DNA of 64,000 bases from positions 1 through 64,000 of the forward strand of contig JAIMBT010000018.1 in NCBI GenBank assembly GCA_023511295.1, in the 5' to 3' direction. The notes below the pieces were generated by a model. It was not told the DNA's origin. It worked only from the letters and a program-made list of their open reading frames with translations, and searched no databases. Source of the stretch: Alicyclobacillus sp. (GTDB lineage Bacteria; Bacillota; Bacilli; Alicyclobacillales; Alicyclobacillaceae). This document shows positions 34,329 through 42,111 of this stretch, piece by piece; positions within the stretch are counted from its first letter, which is position 1, and the number at the start of each line of letters is the position of its first letter. The translations under genes and the position numbers were made by a program.

Positions 34329-35576
34329 ATGAAGAACTGGCTGACCATCGGTATGTCCAAATACGAGACGCCAGGTTTTGAGGATACGTCCCGCTTTATG
34401 ACGCGCGCGTTTCCCGGCCGTGCCGCATACGTCGAGCCGCCCCGCGCGTTTCGCGCGTGGCGCTGGCTGGAGCGGCCGGTGGCGACGTGGCAGACGCGGA
34501 CCGTCGACGAAGTCGACGTGTACACCCCGCCGTTGCCGGTTCCGGGGCGGATCGATCCGCTGCGGCTCACCCTCCGCCTTCAGGCGGCGCGGCTGCACCG
34601 TCGGCTGGCAGCCCGATGGGGCGAAAGGTGGCGCGACGAGACCATCGTCTACGTCACCAACTGGACCCCGTACCAGCAGCGGTTCATCTCCCTGCTCGGA
34701 CCGCGCTACGTGGTGTTTGATCTCGTCGACGACGTACTCTCCTTCCCCTACCAGATGGACGAGGCCGCCGTCTGGCAGGCGTGGCGGAAGCTGGCCGAAG
34801 CGGCGACGGCCGTCCTCGCGGTGTCGCCGGAACTCGTACAGATGGCCGAGACCCAGTTGGGCGTATCCGCACACCTGCTGCCGAACGGTGTCGATTTTGA
34901 GCGCTTTCAAGCGCCGGCAGGAGCCGTGCAGTGGGATGCCCAACGGGATGAGCGGGAAGGCGTTCCGGAGGACCGCGGATTGAGCGCGGGGGAGGGAATC
35001 CGAGAGGCCGCCCCGTCCGGAGAACCGCGGCACCGGCGCGTCGGTTTTGCGGGGACGTTGAACCATTGGATCGACTTTGACTTGTTGGGCGCGCTGGCGA
35101 ACGCGTTTCCCGAGGTGGAGTTTCAACTGATGGGGCGCGTGGGGACGTTTGCTTCGGATGCCCAGCGCGCCGCGTACGAAGCGCTGCTGGCCCAGGAGAA
35201 CGTGCACTACCTGGGCATGATTCCGTACGCACACTTGCCGGAGGCCCTGCACAGCGTGGACGTCTTGCTGTTGCCGCGGCGGATGACCCCCGCGAGTGCG
35301 GCGTCGAACCCGCTCAAACTGTACGAATACCTCGCGGTCGGGAAACCCATCGTCACCGCCTGCGTTCCCGTCCCTGCGGACGCGCGAACCCTCGTGTACA
35401 CAGCGACGGGAGATACAGCGGAAGCCGCCGCAGCCCTGCGGCTGGCGCTGGATGAGGCGGCAGGCCGACGTCCGAGCCGGCGCGCTGAGCGGCAGGCCTA
35501 TGCGCAGCAACACAGTTGGCGAAACCGAGTGGAGATGGTCGTGGACAGGGTCAGGGCCGCTTCGCGGGCGCGGTAG
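34329..35576 (+). CDS. GT4-type (GT-B) glycosyltransferase
   Basis: 415-residue cytoplasmic glycosyltransferase. The C-terminal half has GFAGTLNHWIDFDLL, LMGRVG, YLGMIPYAHLPEALHSVDV and the nucleotide-sugar site SNPLKLYEYLAVGKPIV, with the conserved Glu of GT4 enzymes. The N-terminal half (YVTNWTPYQQRF, VFDLVDDVLSFP, SPELVQM, LPNGVDFERF) is also typical. ATG at 34329 is preceded by GAGG; the frame is open from 34182 but has no better site. Substrates unknown. A likely step in building the repeat unit of an extracellular or wall polysaccharide. Confidence 0.87.
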   Translation: MKNWLTIGMSKYETPGFEDTSRFMTRAFPGRAAYVEPPRAFRAWRWLERPVATWQTRTVDEVDVYTPPLPVPGRIDPLRLTLRLQAARLHRRLAARWGERWRDETIVYVTNWTPYQQRFISLLGPRYVVFDLVDDVLSFPYQMDEAAVWQAWRKLAEAATAVLAVSPELVQMAETQLGVSAHLLPNGVDFERFQAPAGAVQWDAQRDEREGVPEDRGLSAGEGIREAAPSGEPRHRRVGFAGTLNHWIDFDLLGALANAFPEVEFQLMGRVGTFASDAQRAAYEALLAQENVHYLGMIPYAHLPEALHSVDVLLLPRRMTPASAASNPLKLYEYLAVGKPIVTACVPVPADARTLVYTATGDTAEAAAALRLALDEAAGRRPSRRAERQAYAQQHSWRNRVEMVVDRVRAASRAR

Positions 35577-35664
35577 GAGCCGAGCCGCAGGCGCCTGACT
35601 CCGGCTCCATGTTGCGACGGCTTGCGTCCAGATGCCCGGAGCCTCGCAGCGCCCCACCGCGCCT

Positions 35665-36966
35665 TCACGGTGCGCCGGCCGTCGCTCCGGCCGGGGCTTC
35701 TCGGCCGTCCGACTCCGCTTCCGACGCGGCGGTCGACTGCGCTGTGGAAGCCTCCTCCGCCCACAGGATGTACAGCACGGCGAGCGAGAAGTACAGTACC
35801 GTCATGGGGCCGAACTCAAACACGTTCTCGACGGTGTTGTGCAGTACCACCGCCACCAGTCCGATGAACCCGCCAATCGCCACGGTACGCCGGCGCCCAG
35901 CCACGCATTTGATGGCCCGCACGAACACCTCGCGCAGCAAGGCGATGTGCATCGCGATGAACAGAACCAGACCCAGCAGGCCCGATTCCCCGAGGACTTT
36001 CATGTAGTAGTTGTCCGAGTAAATGCCAAGGCCGAAGTCGGAAGCCACCTGCCCGCCGTAGCGGCCAATCCCCGCGCCAAACAGCGGGTTCGCCGACATC
36101 GTGTCGTAGGCCACCCCCCACCGGAACAGCCGTCCTCCTTGCTCCGCCTTCAACAGGTACACCGGCGAGAACAGGTCCATGAAGCGGTGGTGAATCGGCG
36201 GCAGGAAGAAGCCAATCACGCCGAGCACGACGACGACAATCAGCAGCCGCGGCTGGACCAACGCCGCCACAATCACAATCGCGCCGACCAGGGCGAGCAG
36301 AGATCCGCGGTCGTAGGTGACGAGGTGCGTCCCGAAGCAGACGACCGCCCCGAAACCGTACAGCAGCTTTCGCCAGCGGTTGCGCTCGTACAGACAGAGG
36401 CCGACCAGCAGCGGCACCATGAGCGCCATGTACGCACCCAGTTCGTTCGGGCTCGTGATGATGGAGAACACCCGCGTGCGGACGTGCTCCGACACATCGA
36501 CCCAGCCACTCGGAATCGGCACGGCCGCGATGTACTGGTAGATGCCGTCCACCCCGACCAGCATCGCCACCGCCACTGCGGCGTGCAGCAGCCTCGGCAC
36601 GTCCCGCGGCTCGACGACGAACGGAATCAGCAGGGCGAACACCAGGTAGAACAGGTCGGCGCGCAGCCCGTCGAACGCCACCGCCGGGTGGCTCAGGCCC
36701 GCAAACGTCAACCCGATGAGGTAGACCGTGTACCAGCCTGCGTAGCGCGTCCACGCGAACTTCGTCGGTCGATAACCCGTGAGCCACCGCAGGGCGGCGA
36801 GGACTGCGAGGATGAGCAGGTCAATCACGCTCCACACGGACCCCAACGGGCTGAGATGGGGCGTGTGGCGAAGGGCGAAGTCGACCAGCGGAAACGCCAT
36901 GATGGCGTACACGGACCAGCGGCCGAGCCGCGACGAATCGAGACCGTAACCGGTATGGAGTTGCAA
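35665..36966 (-). CDS. O-antigen ligase/polymerase-like membrane protein
   Basis: 433 residues, about 11-12 hydrophobic segments, with a large extracytoplasmic loop between roughly residues 285 and 350 that contains RLFRWGVAYDTMSANPLFGAGIGRYG (given in part: MSANPLFGAGIG). That H/NPLxGxGxG motif is typical of the WaaL/Wzy/TuaE superfamily, which joins or polymerises lipid-linked glycans. TTG start at 36966 chosen because GAGGGAG lies at good spacing and the TATAAT at 37049-37054 would overlap the upstream ATG at 37050. Transcribed from the duplicated promoter module. Confidence 0.82.
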   Translation of the reverse strand: MQLHTGYGLDSSRLGRWSVYAIMAFPLVDFALRHTPHLSPLGSVWSVIDLLILAVLAALRWLTGYRPTKFAWTRYAGWYTVYLIGLTFAGLSHPAVAFDGLRADLFYLVFALLIPFVVEPRDVPRLLHAAVAVAMLVGVDGIYQYIAAVPIPSGWVDVSEHVRTRVFSIITSPNELGAYMALMVPLLVGLCLYERNRWRKLLYGFGAVVCFGTHLVTYDRGSLLALVGAIVIVAALVQPRLLIVVVVLGVIGFFLPPIHHRFMDLFSPVYLLKAEQGGRLFRWGVAYDTMSANPLFGAGIGRYGGQVASDFGLGIYSDNYYMKVLGESGLLGLVLFIAMHIALLREVFVRAIKCVAGRRRTVAIGGFIGLVAVVLHNTVENVFEFGPMTVLYFSLAVLYILWAEEASTAQSTAASEAESDGREAPAGATAGAP

Positions 36967-37011
36967 CGGATCATCTCCCTCTAGGTCAGAGCTCTCCAAC
37001 CCGACAGAAAA

Positions 37012-37044
37012 CCGGACCGCTGGATGGCTCCTGTGACGGTCCGG
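37012..37044 (-). other. 5' leader hairpin of the O-antigen-ligase-like gene
   Basis: CCGGACCG (37012-37019) can pair with CGGTCCGG (37037-37044), an 8-bp stem at the expected 5' end of the transcript. It may stabilise the mRNA or affect initiation. Confidence 0.35.
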
Positions 37045-37048
37045 CGTC

Positions 37049-37079
37049 ATTATAGTATGAACATGTCAAGAGAATGTGG
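37049..37079 (-). promoter_or_regulatory. Duplicated 31-bp promoter-like module, copy 2 (ligase-like gene)
   Basis: Minus strand: CCACAT, 4 bases, TTGACA, 9 bases, TATAAT, the same elements and spacing as at 31750-31780. Also similar between copies is the short run TCTTGACA. The spacing suggests an activator site or unusual sigma factor rather than a plain -35/-10 pair. Confidence 0.6.
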
Positions 37080-37096
37080 ACAAGCGTCGGCGCCGA

Positions 37097-38707
37097 TTAC
37101 GTCAAGGTCACGCGCTGTACCGTGACCCCGGCCGCGCCGCCCGGCGCGATGTTCACCCAGCCCAGCGAAATGCTCCCGTCTGCGGAAAGGTTCATGTTGT
37201 TGAACGTGATGGACAGGCCGTTTGCCACCGGCACCTTCAGCTCCACAGAAGATCCTGCCACGGGCGTGGTCAGTCCGTCAAAACTCGCCGCCCGCGTCCA
37301 GGTGACGCCCCCGTCGGTGCTGTATTGGAGGTCGTCCTGGCTTCGCGCCACTGCAAACCACCGCCGATCTGCACTCACAGGCATCGTCACGACCATCGTG
37401 TCGCCTTGCAGTTGGATTTGGATACCATCGAAAAACGCGTACGTGGCCGCAATGGTCTGCTGGATGCTCGGCGAAGACGACGCAGTGTAGATAGGTGCGC
37501 CACTCGCCGTGGTATCGCCCGAGAACGTCCACGTCCACTCGTTGTGCGGCGTGTACAGGACGTGGATGACGTTGCCGCTCTGGACCATGCCCGCCTCGAG
37601 GTTCCGCACGTTTTGCACCAGTTGCTGTTCATCGGCGGTCGTCAGGAAGCCGTTGGCGGCCGTCTGCCCGTTCACGCCGGAAAGGTTATGGGTCAGACCG
37701 ACGAGCGAGGCCCAGTTGTCGAGCGTAATCCCCGGCTGGTACGCGGCCTGACTCGCGGTGATGCCGAGATCATTCCAGAAGAGCTGCTCGGCATCCTGCA
37801 GCGTGACGGCATCCCCGGCGCCGAAATGCGACGCGGAGAACGGCTGCACCAGCCCGGCTTGCACCGCGGCCTCATCCCCTGCGTAGTACGGAGACGTCGC
37901 CGGGAGATCATCGTACGGGCTGGACGCCGGCACGGACGCCGTCGACAGCTGGAGTGCCGCCGCCATATCCGACACCATCTGGGCGCGCGTCACCGCACCC
38001 GGATACTGAGACGCCTGCGGGTTGGTGTCCGCGGGCGGCGGTGGGGTTGGGCTGCCCGTCCCCGTCGAGCCGCTGCCGGAACCGCCACTGCTGCCGGTGC
38101 TGCCGCCGGGGGCAGAGCCACCGCTGCCGGTGCTTGATCCGCCGCTGCCCGTACCCGACCCCCCGGCACCGCTCCCACTCGCGGCGACGGGCTTCATGTT
38201 CCAATGGGTTCCGTCCCAATCGGTGTGGATGTTCAGGCGCTTCAGGACCTGCATGATGTACCAGATGGGCAGGTACGTCGTCGGCTTGCCGCTGGACGGG
38301 TCCGTGTACACAATCCGATCAACCTTCTGCACAACCGTACCGTTCAGGTAGATGGAAATGCTGCCCGTCCCCGGACTCACCTTCGTCAGGTCAACGTTCG
38401 CGTTCTTCGGCGCGGTGATCTTCCACGCCGTATCGCTCCACTGGTTGGTGATCTTCATCGTGTCAAGCGTCTGCATGATATACCAGATGGGCAGGTAGGT
38501 TGTATGGTTCGCCACAAACCCGTAGGGCGCGTAGACCTGCTTACCCTGCCAGGAGATGGTCTTCTTCGTCAATTGGTAGGTCGGCTTTGCCGAGGTATGG
38601 TTCTGGTTCGCTGCAAAGGCGGCCAACCCGCCCCCGCCCACCGCACTTACAACCGCAGCGAAAGCGGTCGCGGTCGCGAGCGCTGCGGCCCACGGACGTT
38701 TCTGCAC
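37097..38707 (-). CDS. Surface protein with paired CuAO-N-like modules and SLH-like domain
   Basis: 536-residue secreted protein; signal peptide ending near GLAAFA-ANQ. Two copper-amine-oxidase-N-like repeats (TTYLPIWYIMQTLDTM; TTYLPIWYIMQVLKRLN with WDGTHW) are followed by a Gly/Ser/Pro linker of about 55 residues. A region resembling S-layer homology repeats comes next (AVTRAQMVSDMAAALQL, SPYYAGDEAAVQAGLVQP, GDAVTLQDAEQLFWN). The last 200 residues form a beta-rich domain of unknown type. SLH repeats bind pyruvylated wall polymers, so this protein may be held to the wall. It starts 27 bases after the DUF4855 gene, so the two are probably one operon. Confidence 0.75.
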   Translation of the reverse strand: MQKRPWAAALATATAFAAVVSAVGGGGLAAFAANQNHTSAKPTYQLTKKTISWQGKQVYAPYGFVANHTTYLPIWYIMQTLDTMKITNQWSDTAWKITAPKNANVDLTKVSPGTGSISIYLNGTVVQKVDRIVYTDPSSGKPTTYLPIWYIMQVLKRLNIHTDWDGTHWNMKPVAASGSGAGGSGTGSGGSSTGSGGSAPGGSTGSSGGSGSGSTGTGSPTPPPPADTNPQASQYPGAVTRAQMVSDMAAALQLSTASVPASSPYDDLPATSPYYAGDEAAVQAGLVQPFSASHFGAGDAVTLQDAEQLFWNDLGITASQAAYQPGITLDNWASLVGLTHNLSGVNGQTAANGFLTTADEQQLVQNVRNLEAGMVQSGNVIHVLYTPHNEWTWTFSGDTTASGAPIYTASSSPSIQQTIAATYAFFDGIQIQLQGDTMVVTMPVSADRRWFAVARSQDDLQYSTDGGVTWTRAASFDGLTTPVAGSSVELKVPVANGLSITFNNMNLSADGSISLGWVNIAPGGAAGVTVQRVTLT

Positions 38708-38734
38708 GAGTCATCCCACCTGTTCCAAATTCAA

Positions 38735-40312
38735 TCACGGATGCTGCATGAAGCTGTAGGTCTCATCGTACACCGCGCGCTCGTTCGGGTCCGTCGCCAG
38801 AAACGACTTGACAAAGTCTTTCGATCCGGCGTAATACGCATGCGACACACTGTCCGCCATCCCGTCGGTTTCCAGTTGCGCGATGGTCTGGTTGTACAGC
38901 GTTTGCACCGAGGGGTACTGCACACCGCCGGAGAGCTCCAGTTCGATACCAAGGCCGAGTTCCTTGGCATACGCGTCCGAATTCGCAACCCGCGAGATGT
39001 CCGCAGCGTTGCCCTGCTCAGCGTAGTTCGGCTGCAGCCAGACCCCGTCAAAGCCGAGCTGTTGCCACTCGGTCAGCCCGGACGCGTCGTAGAACGGGAT
39101 CCAGTAAAAACCATACCCCGCCTGGTGCGCCAGACTCGACGCGTACTGGATGAGGGGCACTTCGCCCGGCGAACTGTAATCCACGTCCTCCTTGTCCCAA
39201 TACAGCCCCACCAGGTCCAGGTTCGCGTAGTGCGCGTTGTTCCAATCCGCAAGCAGGGTCTGCACATACCACTGCAGGGCGGCCTCCCGGGCAGATAGCG
39301 CAGCCGGATCTGCCGCGGTCGCATTGAACAGCAGCGCCTGCCCGTTGGCACTCCCCCAAGCCCCGTCCCCGAACGCTGGATACGGGATGGTCAATACAAC
39401 TTTCTCCTGTTGTCCGTATGTACCGAGCTGTTGGTTCCGCTGTCCGACCGCCGTATTGAGGGCGTCGAGTTGCTGCCCGGGCGTGAACAGGTCGGTGAGA
39501 TAGTTCTGCCAACTCTGCTGGTTATCTTGCAAGCTCCCGTAGGGAAGGAACAGGATGGTATCGAACATCGGACCCAAGCTCTGACCGTTTGGGTTGGTGT
39601 AGGTGACCATCGGCGCAAAGTCGGACGGGCTCCAGGTACCCAGACTCTGGTAGTCTCCGGTGTACACCAGCAGCATGTTGCGGATGCCGCGGCTCCGCGG
39701 GTCATACGCCTCCATCGGCTGCGTGCCCGACGACGGCACGATGCTGGCTCCGCTCGGCACGGCCGGTGCAGCGCCGGGCACGGGGGTACCATTCACCTTC
39801 AAGTTGTGTGCAAAGACCCAGACCGAAACCGGGAAGTGAATCCGGATCTCATTCGTCCGCAACCCACTGAAATGCGCGGTGAACGTCTGGGTCGTCACTC
39901 GCTTGTCCGTAATGGGGACGACGGACTGTTCCGTCGCGACCTGGTACCACTGGCCGCCGGAGTAGGCTTCGAAGTCCACCTGATGCGGGTAGTAGACGCC
40001 ACTGGACGCATCCTGTTCGAACTGGATGGACACGGTCTGAACGTCTGTCGTCTGCGGCAGGGTGACGGTGATGTCCCGCCCGATCTGGCGGCAGAACCCG
40101 CGCCACCCAACCGGCGCGGTGAGGGGCGCACTGTAGGTGGTCTCCATGTTCGAGAACTGGGCGTCCGCCGGTCCCGTGGTGGAAACGGAAATCGCAGCGG
40201 ACGTCGCGAGATTGGGTAGCGTGGCCGCAAACGCCGCGGGCGCGAACAAGACACCGACCGCCGCAGGACCGCACAGGGCGCAGGCGATGGACGCTTTGAT
40301 GCGATGGTTCAA
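38735..40312 (-). CDS. Secreted DUF4855 protein with discoidin-like N-terminal domain
   Basis: 525 residues. Signal peptide MNHRIKASIACALCGPAAVG...AFA-A. The first 160 residues look like an F5/8 type C-like sugar-binding beta sandwich. The rest matches the DUF4855 family, a predicted TIM-barrel group linked to glycosidases: MLLVYTG near residue 210, GLYWDKEDVDY with acidic residues in a likely active site, and FDGVWLQPNY. Start at 40312 has AGGAGGT about 11 bases upstream. A long leader carries a 15-bp minisatellite. Probably acts on or binds an extracellular polysaccharide; activity is unproven. Confidence 0.75.
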   Translation of the reverse strand: MNHRIKASIACALCGPAAVGVLFAPAAFAATLPNLATSAAISVSTTGPADAQFSNMETTYSAPLTAPVGWRGFCRQIGRDITVTLPQTTDVQTVSIQFEQDASSGVYYPHQVDFEAYSGGQWYQVATEQSVVPITDKRVTTQTFTAHFSGLRTNEIRIHFPVSVWVFAHNLKVNGTPVPGAAPAVPSGASIVPSSGTQPMEAYDPRSRGIRNMLLVYTGDYQSLGTWSPSDFAPMVTYTNPNGQSLGPMFDTILFLPYGSLQDNQQSWQNYLTDLFTPGQQLDALNTAVGQRNQQLGTYGQQEKVVLTIPYPAFGDGAWGSANGQALLFNATAADPAALSAREAALQWYVQTLLADWNNAHYANLDLVGLYWDKEDVDYSSPGEVPLIQYASSLAHQAGYGFYWIPFYDASGLTEWQQLGFDGVWLQPNYAEQGNAADISRVANSDAYAKELGLGIELELSGGVQYPSVQTLYNQTIAQLETDGMADSVSHAYYAGSKDFVKSFLATDPNERAVYDETYSFMQHP

Positions 40313-40361
40313 ACGCAGTACCTCCTGATGTTTGCTGCGATTGGACGGCCGGGAGCGGGAC

Positions 40362-40560
40362 GGCCCGGCTCCCGGCCGTCGAGAGCCCGGCCGTCGAGAG
40401 CCCGGCCGTCGAGAGCCCGGCCGTCGAGAGCCCGGCCGTCGAGAGCCCGGCCGCCGGGAGCCCGGCTGTTGGGAGCCCGGCCGTCGGGAGCCGGGCCGTC
40501 GAGAGCCCGGCCGCCGGGAGCCCGGCCGCCGGGAGCCCGGCCGCCGGGAGCCCGGCTCTC
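40362..40560. repeat. 15-bp minisatellite in 5' leader of the DUF4855 gene
   Basis: About 12-13 direct copies of GAGAGCCCGGCCGTC with variants (GGGAGCCCGGCCGCC, GGGAGCCCGGCTGTT). Each unit is self-complementary around CCCGGCC, so a transcript would be strongly folded. It lies between the candidate promoter at 40577-40606 and the start codon. Copy number changes by slippage are expected. Confidence 0.9.
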
Positions 40561-40576
40561 CAGAAACTATCTGCCT

Positions 40577-40606
40577 ATTATAGTAGACGGAGTAGCGAGC
40601 GCAAAA
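40577..40606 (-). promoter_or_regulatory. Sigma-A-like promoter upstream of the minisatellite leader
   Basis: Minus strand TTTTGC, 18-base spacer, TATAAT. It would give a leader of about 260 bases containing the whole 15-bp repeat before the DUF4855 start codon. Confidence 0.5.
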
Positions 40607-40739
40607 GTGGCGGTTTCTTGAAGAAAAATCGAACCTCTTGTCGATGGGGGGCGTGAATTAGCAAGCGAGGTGGCGATAGGCAGTCGTTGGGGGCACAGTC
40701 AGACGCGCCGTCTTCCGTCCGGGATGACCGGTCCGGTGC

Positions 40740-41590
40740 CGGCGGGGCGGTAAGGGAACGCCGGGCCGCTATCCCTCGTCGCAGGACCGGCGTCTGCCGC
40801 CATAAGGGAACCGTGTTCCGCTGTTGCGGCGGGATCAGGCGAAAACAGGGCGGTTTCGCACCCGCGGGAAGCGAGTAGCGGAACGCGGGGCCGCTATCCC
40901 CCGTCGCAGGCCCAGCATCCGGCGCGATAAGGGAACCGTGTTCCGCTGTTGCAGCGGGATCAGGCGAAAGCAGGGCGCTTTGGCCCCGCCGGAAGTGAGT
41001 AGCGGAACGCCGGGCCGCTATCCCTCGTCGCAGGCCCGGCATCCGCCGCCGTAAGGGAACCGTGTTCCGCTGTTGCGGCGGGATCGGGCGAATTCACGGC
41101 GCTTTGGCCCCGCCGGAAGCGAGTAGCGGAACGCCGGGCCGCTATCCCTCGTCGCAGGCCCGGCATCCGCCGGCGTAAGGGAACCGTGTTCCGCTGTCGC
41201 AGCGGGATCGGGCGAAAGCAGGGCGCTTTGGCCCCGACGGAAGCGAGTAGCGGAACGCCGGGCCACTATCCCTCGTCGTAGGCCCGGCGTCTGCCGCCAT
41301 AAGGGAACCGTGTTCCGCTGTCGCGGCGGGATCAGGCGAAAGCGGGGCGCTTTGGCCCCGCCGGAAGCGAGTAGCGGAACGCCGGGCCGCTATCCCTCGT
41401 CGCAGGCCCGGCATCCGCCGCCGTAAGGGAACCATGTTGCGCTGTCGCAGCGGGAGCAGGCGAAAACAAGGCAGGTTTGGCCCCGCCATGAAGCGAGTAG
41501 CGGAACGCCGGGCCGCTATCCCTCGTCGCAGGACCAGCATCCGGCGCCATAAGGGAACCGTGTTCCGCTGTTGCGGCGGGATCAGGCGGG
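40740..41590. repeat. Tandem array of 124-bp units, about 6.8 copies
   Basis: The anchor sequence AGCGGAACGC (or AGGGAACGCC in the first copy) recurs at 40753, 40877, 41001, 41125, 41249, 41373 and 41499. Units are 90 percent or more alike by eye and each carries GGAACCGTGTTCC and AGCGGAAC/GGGCCGCT dyads. The unit is not a multiple of three, and ORFs across it in several frames are only repeat translations. The family is related to the repeats at 13.25-13.56 kb and 44.83 kb. Confidence 0.9.
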
Positions 41591-41627
41591 ATGGGGCCAA
41601 ACCGCCCTCCGCGCCACCCGCCCCCGT

Positions 41628-41945
41628 TCATCCACCGCGGCGTGCGGCGGGAAAACGCCCAGCGAGCGGGGCTGCCAGGACCACTGCCGCCGCCAAGATG
41701 GCGACTGCCACCAGCGGATGCGCCACCGTCACCTGGACCAGCAGGGCCAGCACGATGCCACCCAGGTACCCGAACCACAAGAGGAGGCCGGTCGCTGTCC
41801 CGACGTCTGCAGCGGCTGCCCGCATTTCAGCGGTGGACAGGACCACTGGTAAATCCGCCAGCAGGAGCAGGCCGTCCAGGGTCAGCAGCAGCGCGGCGAG
41901 CCAAAACGGCCGCCCCCAGGCGATGGCTCGCGCCCCAGGTAAACG
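41628..41945 (-). pseudogene. Remnant of an MFS transporter C-terminus
   Basis: Reading on the minus strand from about 41945, the frame gives a hydrophobic stretch (RPFWLAALLLTLDGLLLLAD, LPVVLSTAEMRAAA, DVGTATGLLLWFGYLGG, VAILAAAVVLAAPLAG) typical of the last segments of an MFS permease, then a stop at 41628. The start and the first ten or so segments are missing. The in-frame GTG at 41846 gives only 72 residues and is not credible as a gene. It lies next to the tandem array. Confidence 0.6.
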
Positions 41946-42079
41946 GCGTCCGCGGCGGTGTAGGACGTCACGCCCTGGAAGGCATGGTCTGCCACGAGGC
42001 GATAGCGCAGGACGGGGAGGGAGCGGATAGACTTGCTGGCAATCCGCAGGCGGTTGGCAATTCCTTCAGGAATGGGCCT
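41933..42079 (-). pseudogene. Remnant of an alanine-racemase-fold (D-threonine aldolase-like) gene
   Basis: The minus-strand frame encodes RLRIASKSIRSLPVLRYRLV and FQGVTSYTAADAVYLG, matching the segment of D-threonine aldolase/D-serine deaminase-like proteins that follows the PLP-lysine. Sequence on either side does not continue the family. It runs directly into the MFS remnant in another frame, so the two gene pieces were joined by deletion. Recognised from memory; a database search would settle it. Confidence 0.55.
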
Positions 42080-42111
42080 ACGGACTGCCAAGCCCGGACA
42101 ACGGACGCGGT

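Noticed and set aside
40362-40560. CRISPR or coding repeat in 15-bp minisatellite
   Set aside because: No spacers; the open frames through it (RPSRA-type repeats) lack ribosome sites and face the wrong way for the leader interpretation.
40740-41590. CRISPR array
   Set aside because: Units are nearly identical over their full 124 bp with no unique spacers, and no cas genes are present.
40578-41778. Several 70-150-codon frames in the 124-bp array
   Set aside because: Repeat translations in a period that is not a multiple of three; no ribosome sites.
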